Shown piece by piece: positions 42,286 through 49,815 of a DNA stretch of 64,000 bases (position 1 is its first letter; each line of letters starts with the position of its first letter). The translations under genes were made by a program, and so were the position numbers. The stretch comes from Bacillus sp. 491mf. GTDB taxonomy: Bacteria > Bacillota > Bacilli > Bacillales > Bacillaceae_G. The DNA lies in assembly GCF_900112415.1 (NCBI RefSeq), contig NZ_FOLV01000004.1:62001-126000 (forward strand). The letters are read 5' to 3'. The notes below the pieces were generated by a model. That model saw only the letters and a program-made list of their open reading frames with translations. It did not search any database and was not told the DNA's origin.

Positions 42286-42562
42286 TTTATCCCGCATTAA
42301 CGGGCAGTAATACTCCCGCCTCAAAATTCAGCAAAAGCATTGTCCAGCTCCAGCGGCTAGAATCTCCGGTCGTTTCGCCCCCTCGGACGAGGCAAAAAGC
42401 GCCTCTCTGTCAGGGGCTCCAACGCCCTGCGATTCTGAGCGAGCCGCTTCCGCTTTTCTTAAGAAGTTAGGTGGGAGATAAACTGCCCGTAAAAGCCCGA
42501 TTGGTTCAACTAATAATCAGTGGGGATGAAGAAAACCCCCACTGATTAAAGTTTCACTTTAT
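42286..42562. repeat. bcr1 repeat, copy 1, carrying an internal ~120-bp insertion
   Basis: TTTAT at 42286-42290 and 42558-42562 look like the target duplication. The bcr1 arms CCCGCATTAACGGGCAGTAA and ACTGCCCGTAAAAGCCCGAT and the terminal hairpin CAGTGGGG...CCCCCACTG match copy 2 at 56012. Relative to copy 2, an extra segment at about 42339-42461 has its own inverted arms (AGCGGCTAGAATC and GATTCTGAGCGAGCCGCT). The right TTTAT overlaps the stop codon of the pyruvate oxidase gene. Confidence 0.8.
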
Positions 42563-44259
42563 AAAGGCGGTAAATCAATTTTTCCTTCTTCAAATAGTTC
42601 TTTCAGCATGTGTTTTGTGTAACCAGCTGCTTGGGAAAACGTAATTTTTGCAGGCATAGGAGCTTCGTTGACATCAACGAGAACGTCGATAATACATGGC
42701 CTGTTTTGTTTTACAGCTTGTTCAAAAGCAGGCATCAATTCTTCGGGTTTTTCAACGCGGTAACCGACTCCACCGCAAATTTCAGCGTATTTCGCGAAAT
42801 TTGGATTGGTAAGTTCTGTCCCAAATTCAATATTCCCCATTACTTCTTGTTCAAATTTAATCATAGCGATTTTATGGTTATTTAATACGACTACAATAAT
42901 TGGGAGTTTATATTTTACAGCTGTTACAAAGTCGTTCATCGTCATCCCAAATCCACCATCGCCGCAAATTGCGAAAACTTGTTTATTTGGGTAAGCAATC
43001 TGTCCAGCGATTGCTCCAGGAAGACCGCAACCAAGTGTTGCTAACCAGCTTGATAAAATAAAACGTTGATTTGTCATACGAAAATGACGTGCCGTCCAAA
43101 CCGTTACATTCCCTACATCTACAGATAAAATAGCATCATCATGGGCAACTTGCTGCAGTGCGTGCATTACTCTTTGAGGTTTAATTGGAACAGAAGTGTC
43201 GTTTTCTTGATTGTGCAGTTTTTCTTCCCATTTCCTCATTAATTCTTGATGGTGTTGTAAAAATGAGTGATCAGTATGTTTTTCAATATTTTGTGTGAGC
43301 CATTTTAAAGTGTTAGCTGCATCACCAGCAAGTCCGATATCTGTTGGATAACGTTTGCCAATTTGTACTGGATCTGTGTCGATATGAAGCGTTTTGGCCT
43401 TTTCTGGTAAGAAACCTGTGAATGGGTAAGAGGTACCGACCATAATTAATGTATCAGCATTATGCATTGCTTCATATGCCGGTTTTGTCCCAATTAAACC
43501 TAATCCTCCAATACAAAGAGGATGCTCATCTGGAATCACTCCTTTAGCTGGAAGTGTTAATACAATAGGCGCTCCTATGTGCTCGGCAAAAGCAAGTAAA
43601 GGTTCCTTCGCATCTCTTGCGCCTTTTCCTGCTAGAATAACAGGTTTTTTTGCTTCATTTAATGCAGATATTGCTTTTTCTAAATCATGCTGCCTAGGGA
43701 ATAACTCTGGCATCGTAAAAGCAGGTGTTGTAATCCGTGCTTTGGCATCTACTTCAAATTTTTGAATATCATCTGGAATGGTAAGAACGGATACACCTTT
43801 TTTAGTATAAGCCATGCGAATTGCTTGATTGACAACAGCGGGAAGTTGTTCCGCTGACATGATTCGTTGGTTATAAACGGCGACATCATCAAACATTCTT
43901 TCTAAATTTATTTCTTGAAAAAAACCTGTTCCAATTAAATCTGACTCAATTTGACCAGTAATAGCAAGGACAGGTGCTTGATCTAATTTGGCATCGTATA
44001 ATCCATTAAGTAAATGTATGGCACCTGGCCCAGCGATTGCCATACATACGCCGAGTTTTCCAGTTAACTTTGCATAAGAAGCAGCGGCTAAAGCGCCAGC
44101 TTCTTCGTGACGAACTTGAATAAATTTAATTTTGTCCTGCGCTTTACGGAGCGGCTCGATAATAGAATTTATAGAATCACCAGGCATGCCATATATATGA
44201 TCAACGCCCCATTCGATTAATAAATCTACCAGTGTTTCGCCAGCGGTTTTTTGAAACAT
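42559..44259 (-). CDS. ydaP: Pyruvate oxidase (ThDP-dependent, YdaP-like)
   Basis: The 566-residue enzyme has the three domains of the POX/acetolactate synthase family. The N-terminal Pyr domain contains VDHIYGMPGDSINSI and the catalytic Glu in VRHEEAGALAAASYAKLTG. A central FAD-binding-like domain follows. The C-terminal ThDP motif ICGDGGFGMTMNDFVTAVKY...NN is present. It would decarboxylate pyruvate to acetate, or to acetyl phosphate in some relatives. AAGGAGGAAGTTCC precedes ATG 44259. Its last codons GAT-TTA-CCG-CCT-TTA-TAA run into the TTTAT of bcr1, so the insertion sits exactly at the stop. Confidence 0.88.
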   Translation of the reverse strand: MFQKTAGETLVDLLIEWGVDHIYGMPGDSINSIIEPLRKAQDKIKFIQVRHEEAGALAAASYAKLTGKLGVCMAIAGPGAIHLLNGLYDAKLDQAPVLAITGQIESDLIGTGFFQEINLERMFDDVAVYNQRIMSAEQLPAVVNQAIRMAYTKKGVSVLTIPDDIQKFEVDAKARITTPAFTMPELFPRQHDLEKAISALNEAKKPVILAGKGARDAKEPLLAFAEHIGAPIVLTLPAKGVIPDEHPLCIGGLGLIGTKPAYEAMHNADTLIMVGTSYPFTGFLPEKAKTLHIDTDPVQIGKRYPTDIGLAGDAANTLKWLTQNIEKHTDHSFLQHHQELMRKWEEKLHNQENDTSVPIKPQRVMHALQQVAHDDAILSVDVGNVTVWTARHFRMTNQRFILSSWLATLGCGLPGAIAGQIAYPNKQVFAICGDGGFGMTMNDFVTAVKYKLPIIVVVLNNHKIAMIKFEQEVMGNIEFGTELTNPNFAKYAEICGGVGYRVEKPEELMPAFEQAVKQNRPCIIDVLVDVNEAPMPAKITFSQAAGYTKHMLKELFEEGKIDLPPL

Positions 44260-44341
44260 GGAACTTCCTCCTTACATAGTGAGATACGATTATGTTTTGG
44301 AGAAAAAGGTAAAATATACAAACCGTAAGGGAAGTTCTTTT

Positions 44342-45073
44342 TCAATGATGACTTATAAAGGGGATAAACACGATAATAAGTAAACATCCAACAAAAATCC
44401 AAGAAAGAAAGGAGAATAATGATAAGTGTTTTTTTGCTTTCCAAAGCATTTCATGGATTGTTACATAGCCTAAAGAACCGATGGCACTTCCCATTATTAA
44501 GCCTGGTAAATGAATCGTTTTGCTGTTAATAATCATACCAAACGCAGTGCTTAAACCAAGAATGATTGATAAAAAGAGGATGATTAAGATAAAAGATATA
44601 TATTTATGCTCTGTAAATAGGAAAGAGATAATTAAGGCAAGGCCCTCGGGAACATGATGAATAATAATGGCTAGTAGAAAAGAAAGAGTTGATTCATGAT
44701 GCGTTGTAAAAGCAGTTCCTAACGCAAAACCACTGGGCAGATTGTGAATAAAAATTGCGAAGGAAAGAAATAAAAAAGTTTGCCATGTTTGCTGATCGTT
44801 ATAATGTATCACAAAACGATGACAGGAGTGATCTATTAAACACATCATTAAAATTCCAATAGTAATACCGAGGAGGGGACCGGTTATTTCATAACTCGAA
44901 AATGTTTCTGGAATGATGTCTAATAGTAATAATCCAAGTAGAATACCGCCGCAAAGAGCATATAAACGATATGTTTGTTTTTCAATTATCCGTTTAGTTG
45001 CAAGGCCAACAATTCCCCCTAATAACAATCCTCCAAATGAAAAAAACGTAACAATTATCGGAAATAACTCCAT
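44342..45073 (-). CDS. ZIP-family metal transporter
   Basis: The 243-residue product starts at ATG 45073, eight bases after GGAGTG; an in-frame ATG five codons upstream overlaps that site. It has about eight hydrophobic segments. The ZIP metal-site helices are IFIHNLPSGFALGTAF (H-N-x-x-S-G) and IIIHHVPEGLALIISF (H-x-x-E-G). ZIP proteins usually import Zn, Fe or Mn, while GufA-like members may be broader. A 7-5-7 palindrome lies 30 bases upstream and could be its operator. Confidence 0.85.
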   Translation of the reverse strand: MELFPIIVTFFSFGGLLLGGIVGLATKRIIEKQTYRLYALCGGILLGLLLLDIIPETFSSYEITGPLLGITIGILMMCLIDHSCHRFVIHYNDQQTWQTFLFLSFAIFIHNLPSGFALGTAFTTHHESTLSFLLAIIIHHVPEGLALIISFLFTEHKYISFILIILFLSIILGLSTAFGMIINSKTIHLPGLIMGSAIGSLGYVTIHEMLWKAKKHLSLFSFLSWIFVGCLLIIVFIPFISHH

Positions 45074-45100
45074 AAAATCACACTCCATTGTTATCTCTCA

Positions 45101-45126
45101 AATTTTAAGAGAATCGCTCTTAATTT
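45101..45126. promoter_or_regulatory. Palindrome upstream of the ZIP transporter, possible operator
   Basis: TTAAGAG-AATCG-CTCTTAA (45105-45123) continues symmetrically with AAATT on one side and AATTT on the other. It does not match the Zur, Fur or MntR boxes that I know. Its position in front of a metal importer suggests a regulator site. Confidence 0.45.
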
Positions 45127-45289
45127 AAGGTTTTAAAAAAATAATGTGAGGCTAGCTTCTGACAAAGTGTTTGACTGTTCAACTTATAAAAAGTTTACTT
45201 TATAACAACTTATTATCATCAAGAAGAGGTTAGTCCCAAAATTGAAGGAGAGGAGTGATTCATATAGATTTGAGGTCAAACATGAAGGC

Positions 45290-45326
45290 ATAAAAAAACC
45301 TTGCAGAGAATATTCCGCAAGGTGCT
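45290..45326 (-). terminator. Terminator of the YdjO-like gene
   Basis: CCTTGC / GCAAGG stem with a 12-base loop, followed by seven T on the minus strand. Confidence 0.75.
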
Positions 45327-45336
45327 TACAAATATT

Positions 45337-45522
45337 TTATCCCAATCGAGGCAATAAACGTTCTCCGCTTTTCATTTCACTTCCACATAAAGGGCATTTT
45401 GGGTGTTCTTCAAATGCGAAGTTTTTTCGCATCCACCCTAAGCATTCTTCTGACTCACATTCCCATACTGGGATTTCTTCCGGTGCTACTTCTGCAACGT
45501 CATTCTTTTTATTACGATACAT
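45337..45522 (-). CDS. YdjO-like cold-inducible zinc-ribbon protein
   Basis: The 61-residue product carries two Cys pairs (WECESEECLGWMRKNF and HPKCPLCGSEM), a zinc-ribbon layout. The WECxxxxCxGWxRKNF block matches my memory of B. subtilis YdjO, a small cold-shock-induced protein. AAAGGAGTGGTCTC precedes the ATG. It sits just downstream of the csp gene, separated by a terminator, so partial co-transcription at low temperature is plausible. Confidence 0.75.
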   Translation of the reverse strand: MYRNKKNDVAEVAPEEIPVWECESEECLGWMRKNFAFEEHPKCPLCGSEMKSGERLLPRLG

Positions 45523-45562
45523 GAGACCACTCCTTTTATGTGAAATAAGTGTTTATATAATT

Positions 45563-45602
45563 AAAAAGGTTGTTAACCGTTCGTGTTAACAACCTTTTTA
45601 TT
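45563..45602. terminator. Terminator of the csp gene
   Basis: AAAAAGGTTGTTAAC / GTTAACAACCTTTTT, a perfect 15-bp stem, 8 bases after the csp stop. Confidence 0.9.
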
Positions 45603-45609
45603 GTCTAAA

Positions 45610-45813
45610 TTATAGCTTTACAACGTTTTTAGCTTGAGGTCCGCGGTTGCCTTCTTCAACTTCGAAGCTTACTTCTTGACCTTCGTCAAGAGATTTGAAG
45701 CCGTCGCCAGTGATAGCTGAGAAGTGAACGAATACGTCGTTTCCGTCTGCAACTTCGATGAATCCGAAACCTTTTTCGCTGTTAAACCATTTTACTTTAC
45801 CTGTTAATGTCAT
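45610..45813 (-). CDS. Major cold shock protein (CspA/CspB family)
   Basis: The 67-residue OB-fold protein has both RNA-binding motifs, KGFGFIEV (RNP1) and VFVHF (RNP2), and ends [11 protein letters not shown]. It acts as an RNA chaperone that melts mRNA structure at low temperature. TAGGAGGCATTTACC precedes the ATG. The roughly 165-nt structured leader upstream is typical for this family. Confidence 0.95.
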   Translation of the reverse strand: MTLTGKVKWFNSEKGFGFIEVADGNDVFVHFSAITGDGFKSLDEGQEVSFEVEEGNRGPQAKNVVKL

Positions 45814-46011
45814 GGTAAATGCCTCCTAAAAATAAAAAAAATAAATGTAATATGATCCGTCTTATTTCTAAAAAAATAAAAATTCACATATTATCAAAAA
45901 CCCATAAGGAACGCATATCATCCCTATTGATGCTTGATAATATGTGAAGTGGATTTGCTTGCATATTGCATTCTATGATCTCATTCTACAATGAAATGAG
46001 AAATATTGCAA
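45814..46011 (-). promoter_or_regulatory. csp promoter and structured 5' leader
   Basis: On the minus strand TTGCAA (46011-46006), a 17-base spacer and TAGAAT (45988-45983) form a good promoter, with a start near 45976. The leader then forms a perfect 15-bp hairpin (arms 45948-45934 and 45897-45883, TTCACATATTATCAA) with a 36-base loop, followed by a T/A-rich run. That looks like an intrinsic terminator inside the leader. It could be a temperature-dependent attenuator or an RNA-stability element. Confidence 0.7.
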
Positions 46012-46046
46012 GTGATGGCAACATTTTTGTCTTTGCTAGCATAATG

Positions 46047-46084
46047 CGCCTCTCCATGCGGAATGAATGAGCTTGGAGAGGCGA
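46047..46084 (-). terminator. Hairpin after the methyltransferase gene
   Basis: CGCCTCTCCA / TGGAGAGGCG, a 10-bp stem directly after the stop codon. No strong T run follows, so termination may be weak. Confidence 0.6.
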
Positions 46085-46088
46085 TGAA

Positions 46089-46841
46089 TTAAAGAGAAGC
46101 TACAATGTAAAAACGATGTGCTTTTACTTCAATAAATCCATTTTGTTGAATGTGATTATGGACATGAAGTAATTGTTCTTCATATTTTGATACCGAAAAA
46201 TCGGGAATTTGCCATGGAATTGCTTTTAAATAATATATAATGCTTCCGATGTCGTAAAAACGTTGATAGGGGAAGCACTCCTGTTGTTTCAAGATTTGAA
46301 ATCCACAATGTTTTAGCCTTGAGGAGGCATATTCCATATTCCAATAACTATACTCACTACCAGTATATGCATGAAGAAGGTCGTTTAATTCCAAATTATC
46401 TAATCCACCAACTTGTTGAGTAATAAAAATACCGTTTGGCTTTAAAACTCTTTTTACTTCTTTTTCGCAGAATGATTCATGTTTGTTAATAATCAAATCA
46501 AATTGTTCGTTTGCAAATGGCAAATGTGTATCATCCTCGATTGCATGAACAGAAATACCTAAAGGTTCTAGCCTTTCCTTTGCTAAAGGGATATTGGGAG
46601 CGTATCCTTCTGTTGCTGCAGTTCTTGCAGGAAGTGGGGTTAGTAATGATAAAAACTCGCCGCCGCCAGTTCCCATATCAAGCATGCTATCTACGCCATA
46701 CATATATTGTAATACTATTGATGCGTAGTTCCACGGAAGTGGTTCTGTACTTAGTCTTCCGGTATCTGTTAGAAACGAGAAATTCCATCCTTGAAAAGGT
46801 TTATTAGCTTGGTTAACAAATTGATAAAAAGTATCCATCAT
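46089..46841 (-). CDS. Class I SAM-dependent methyltransferase
   Basis: The 250-residue product has the SAM motif SMLDMGTGGGEFLSLL, motif II-like EDDTHLPFANEQFDLIINKH and a post-III region LKPNGIFITQQVGG. TAGGAGGAATAACC precedes ATG 46841. The Rossmann core sits in the middle with an N-terminal cap, as in small-molecule methyltransferases of the UbiE/YcgJ group. The substrate is unknown. It is monocistronic. Confidence 0.85.
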   Translation of the reverse strand: MMDTFYQFVNQANKPFQGWNFSFLTDTGRLSTEPLPWNYASIVLQYMYGVDSMLDMGTGGGEFLSLLTPLPARTAATEGYAPNIPLAKERLEPLGISVHAIEDDTHLPFANEQFDLIINKHESFCEKEVKRVLKPNGIFITQQVGGLDNLELNDLLHAYTGSEYSYWNMEYASSRLKHCGFQILKQQECFPYQRFYDIGSIIYYLKAIPWQIPDFSVSKYEEQLLHVHNHIQQNGFIEVKAHRFYIVASL

Positions 46842-46973
46842 GGTTATTCCTCCTAAGTTATATTTTTATAGTTGGAATATAAGAGGAGGTCCACGACACG
46901 TAATGCAGTTACTATATGTCTGTTACATAGTGATACATATGCATATTCCCTTTCTAAATTAAGTACTGTATAG

Positions 46974-47267
46974 ATTATTTTAAGCAAATATTGCTGGGCA
47001 GTAAATGATATTTTAGAAAAAATAGGTTATTCTGATTTTTTTGTCGTTCAAGAAAAAGAGTATGAATTAAATAAACATGTAATGGTAAGAGGAGAACTTC
47101 CTGTTGAATTTACTGAGATTAAGTTTCCAATCTTAGCTGCATCTTAATTTCTGTGGTTGGAATTACTAGGAAATACAGAATATAATATCACTTCTAGAAT
47201 AATGGATATTGTATGCTATGCTAAATCTTACGGTTTCACTAGAACAGTATTTTGCATAATGAAGTAA
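46974..47267 (+). pseudogene. Unidentified gene remnant with one internal stop
   Basis: One 98-codon frame lacks a start and contains a TAA at 47145-47147. Before it: NDILEKIGYSDFFVVQEKEY, ELNKHVMVRGELPVEFTEIK, FPILAAS. After it: FLWLELLGNTEYNITSRIMD, IVCYAKSYGFTRTVFCIMK. The coding character is strong on both sides of the stop. I do not recognise the family. Confidence 0.45.
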
Positions 47268-47303
47268 AAACACTCATCTTTTTATAATTGATGAGTGTTT
47301 TCT
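47267..47303. terminator. Terminator overlapping the end of the hydrolase gene
   Basis: AAAACACTCATC / GATGAGTGTTTT stem with A/T-rich loop. The right arm is also the last codons of the 47282-48034 gene. Confidence 0.7.
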
Positions 47304-48034
47304 GTTATAGCAAATTTTTCTTCTATCCAATTTACGATGTTTTCTAGCATCGGTAAACTAATAGAGTGGTTAATGTGCGGATAGAGCGTAAGTGAGAGAT
47401 GAGAATTTTCGACTTCTCCAGATGCAAGCGCTAGTTCATAAAAAGTTTGCTGCCCAATTGGAGAAATAACTGTATCTTCCTGCCCGTGAAGTAAAAGGAT
47501 AGGTCTATTTTTTACGTTATGTAGAAAGTTGATAGGGTCTAATTGCGTAATAGCATCAATATCACTATAAGCATCGGAACCTTGTTTTTGAAATATCTCT
47601 TCAGAAGTTAACCAGGCTCCGGAACCATTTATATTAATTAAAGCATCTATTTGTTGTTCTTGAACAAAAGCACCAGAAGCAATGAAACCTCCCATAGAAC
47701 TACCGAGGATAATCAGTTTATGATCAGAAAGGGAAAGGCTTTGAATAAACATTCGTACATCTTCAACAGATTGTATAATCGTTTTCCAAAAATATTGTTC
47801 CATAATAGTCTTGGAAAAGTAATTTGACAAGGATTCTCTAGAGTCATGGTATATAATCTCCGGAATTATAACAGTGTAGCCGAAATTTGCTAAAATACTT
47901 GCGAAAAAAGTTTGATTGTATATACTCGAACCCCAACCATGATAAATAATAATTGTAACATGCTTATTATTATGTGTAGGCTCAAATAATAAATAATTGA
48001 TGTTATTGGAATTTATGAGTTGTTTCTTATACAT
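47282..48034 (-). CDS. Alpha/beta hydrolase
   Basis: The 250-residue product has the oxyanion region IIYHGWGSS, the nucleophile elbow ILGSSMGGFIASG (Ser in G-S-S-M-G-G), the acid region LLHGQEDTVISP and the His in LYPHINHSISLP, so the triad is complete. It is similar in layout to YitV/YjfP-type carboxylesterases or dienelactone hydrolases. ACGAGGTGTTACC precedes the ATG. The substrate is unknown. Confidence 0.82.
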   Translation of the reverse strand: MYKKQLINSNNINYLLFEPTHNNKHVTIIIYHGWGSSIYNQTFFASILANFGYTVIIPEIIYHDSRESLSNYFSKTIMEQYFWKTIIQSVEDVRMFIQSLSLSDHKLIILGSSMGGFIASGAFVQEQQIDALININGSGAWLTSEEIFQKQGSDAYSDIDAITQLDPINFLHNVKNRPILLLHGQEDTVISPIGQQTFYELALASGEVENSHLSLTLYPHINHSISLPMLENIVNWIEEKFAITENTHQL

Positions 48035-48409
48035 GGTAACACCTCGTTAATTATTTGAAAATTTAAATTTAAATGATTGGTTATAGTGTATCTGCTAAAA
48101 CGTATTTGTGCAAAATATATTTTGAAAGTATTGTTTTTTTGATTTGTGAGAGGGAATTATAGGACGAATTCATATATACCGAGAATATAAATCTAAGATT
48201 TTTCCGGAAATGAACATGAAAATTGGTTTAATTACTTTAGGAAAAGATTTAATTGATAAAAAGTATGAGGTAGTCGCTTTTGATTAAAATGAAAGCCCGG
48301 TAAAGGAAATAGAAAGATGCGAGGCTATTTTTACAACTTCATTAATGGAAGGAAGATCTTAGCAAATAGAGAATTATAAAATTAAATTAATGTTAAGGAG
48401 GTATTATAA
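48035..48409. other. Intergenic region holding a gnd relic
   Basis: Apart from the 6-phosphogluconate dehydrogenase stump (48216-48362) I see only AT-rich promoter-like sequence and the AAGGAGG site of the VOC gene at the right end. Confidence 0.4.
48216..48362 (+). pseudogene. 6-phosphogluconate dehydrogenase N-terminal relic
   Basis: The frame reads MKIGLITLGKDLIDKKYEVV, AFD, TAA, NESPVKEIERCEAIFTTSLM, EGRS, TAG. Intact enzymes start MKIGLIGLGKMGxNLxxNLxxxxxxVxAFDxN. Here the MGxNL segment after the Gly-rich loop is deleted, one codon is a stop and the remaining enzyme is gone. It is a short relic of a gnd-type gene, not a working copy. Confidence 0.65.
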
Positions 48410-48790
48410 ATGCCAAACATTTGTGTGATTTCTATAAACGTAACAAATATAGAACAGGCGAAGGAGTTTTATTGTGAAAAATTAGGGTTTGAAATTTCGA
48501 AAGAATACAGTGATTGTATTGTTGGCCTAAAGCACAATGGGGTTCCTATTATTCTAAATAAAGTGGAAAAAATAGCGAATGTGAATTATCCAGAACAAGC
48601 TCAAGTTGTTTTAGGTATTGAAACAGATAATTTAATCAAAACGATCGCTTCTTATAAAGAAAAAGGTATCGAAATGATTTATGATACTCCGCAAAAATGT
48701 CCTCCAGGTCATTTTAGTGCGTGCAAGGATCCATTTGGAAATGTAATTGAACTTTTAGAATTTAGTAAAGAAGAAGTTATGCAATCTTGA
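48410..48790 (+). CDS. VOC-family (glyoxalase/bleomycin resistance-like) protein
   Basis: The 126-residue product has the paired beta-alpha-beta-beta-beta layout of the vicinal oxygen chelate fold (ISINVTNIEQAKEFYCEKLG in the first half, CKDPFGNVIELLEF in the second). AAGGAGGTATTATAA precedes ATG 48410. Metal ligands would be His or Glu in each half; the final Glu (IELLEF) is present. It heads a three-gene set with a GNAT and a small protein 19 and 35 bases downstream. Substrate unknown. Confidence 0.8.
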   Translation: MPNICVISINVTNIEQAKEFYCEKLGFEISKEYSDCIVGLKHNGVPIILNKVEKIANVNYPEQAQVVLGIETDNLIKTIASYKEKGIEMIYDTPQKCPPGHFSACKDPFGNVIELLEFSKEEVMQS

Positions 48791-48809
48791 AAAAGCAGGG
48801 GAGAATGAG

Positions 48810-49283
48810 ATGGAAGTGCAATTAAAAGCGGTGACGAGAGAGAATTGGCAAGAGGCTTTAAAATTAAAAGTAAAAGATGTTCAAAATCATTTCGTTCCTA
48901 CCGTAGCGGTATCGCTTGCTAAAGTGTACATTAAACCAGATGGTGATAATGTGAATTATCTGCCCTTTGCCATTTATGAAGAAGGGCAGGGAATGATTGG
49001 TTTTGTGATGCATGCTTATGTAGAAAATACAGATGATATGTATTGGATTAATGGATTTATCATTGATGAAAAGCATCAAGGTAAAGGATATGGTAGAGCA
49101 GCACTACGCGAGATGGTGAATTGGATTATAAATCAATATCAGCAATGTAAAGAAATTCGCTTAACAGTTCATAAAGAAAATGATGCTGCTCGTCGGTTAT
49201 ATAAAAGGTTTGGTTTTGTGGAAGCGGGCGAATTTGATGAAGAAGAAGATTTATTGCGCTTTATCCTTAATAAGGAAGAATAG
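48810..49283 (+). CDS. GNAT acetyltransferase (BltD-like)
   Basis: The 157-residue product has the acetyl-CoA loop EKHQGKGYGRAALREMV and a C-terminal half RLTVHKENDAARRLYKRFGF VEAGEFDEEEDLL. The start VQLKAVTRENWQEALKLKV and the conserved YWINGFIIDE block are like spermine/spermidine acetyltransferase BltD. AGGGGAGAATGAG precedes ATG 48810. A polyamine or aminoglycoside substrate is plausible but unproven. It is in an operon with the VOC gene. Confidence 0.82.
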   Translation: MEVQLKAVTRENWQEALKLKVKDVQNHFVPTVAVSLAKVYIKPDGDNVNYLPFAIYEEGQGMIGFVMHAYVENTDDMYWINGFIIDEKHQGKGYGRAALREMVNWIINQYQQCKEIRLTVHKENDAARRLYKRFGFVEAGEFDEEEDLLRFILNKEE

Positions 49284-49318
49284 AGGATAGACGGAATATA
49301 AAAGCTAGGAGGAATAAC

Positions 49319-49678
49319 ATGGGGAGAGAAGTGCAATTTGATGATGAAGGTGTAGTTTTGAAATTGAATGGAGTAACTGGTTTATTTGCGGTGAAATTAT
49401 CGTTAAAAATGCCATATCGTACAATTAAAAGTGTGTTAGTAGACTATTTTGATGCTCCGCAGTGGATGCTTCGCATGCCCGGAATATCTATTTCTGCCCT
49501 TAATATTTTTGAGGGAAGTTTTAAATATGCTGATGAATGGTATTTTCTTTCTTATGAAAATAGGGTACCTCTTGTCATGATCGAATTAGAAGGTCATGAA
49601 AAATATAAGTATGTTGTTTTTGAAATTGATAATCCTACTAAGGTAGCTGCAGATATTAGGAAACATATGAGAGATTAA
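49319..49678 (+). CDS. Small PH-like-fold hypothetical protein
   Basis: The 119-residue all-beta protein (VLKLNGVTGLFAVKLSLKMPY; SVLVDYFDAPQWMLRMPG; VPLVMIELEGHEKYKYVVFE) ends in a helix NPTKVAADIRKHM. This order fits bacterial PH-like domains. TAGGAGGAATAAC precedes ATG 49319. It is the last gene of the VOC-GNAT operon and is followed by a terminator. Function unknown. Confidence 0.6.
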   Translation: MGREVQFDDEGVVLKLNGVTGLFAVKLSLKMPYRTIKSVLVDYFDAPQWMLRMPGISISALNIFEGSFKYADEWYFLSYENRVPLVMIELEGHEKYKYVVFEIDNPTKVAADIRKHMRD

Positions 49679-49692
49679 TATGAGTGTTAGAT

Positions 49693-49733
49693 AAAGGGTG
49701 ATACAAATTTTAAGGAATTGTATCACCCTTTAC
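49693..49733 (+). terminator. Terminator of the VOC-GNAT operon
   Basis: AAAGGGTGATACAA / TTGTATCACCCTTT with a short loop. Confidence 0.8.
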
Positions 49734-49815
49734 ATGCGACTCATTCTATAATTTTCGTAGTTTATTAAAGAAAACGTGTGGTTGTGTAATGTTGGCTTAA
49801 CTGTATGAAAAAAGG

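Noticed and set aside
42279-42470. Open frame of 63 codons on the plus strand
   Set aside because: It is translation of the bcr1 repeat and its inserted hairpin.
45242-45589. Plus-strand open frame of 115 codons
   Set aside because: It is the antisense shadow of the YdjO-like zinc-ribbon gene and its terminators.
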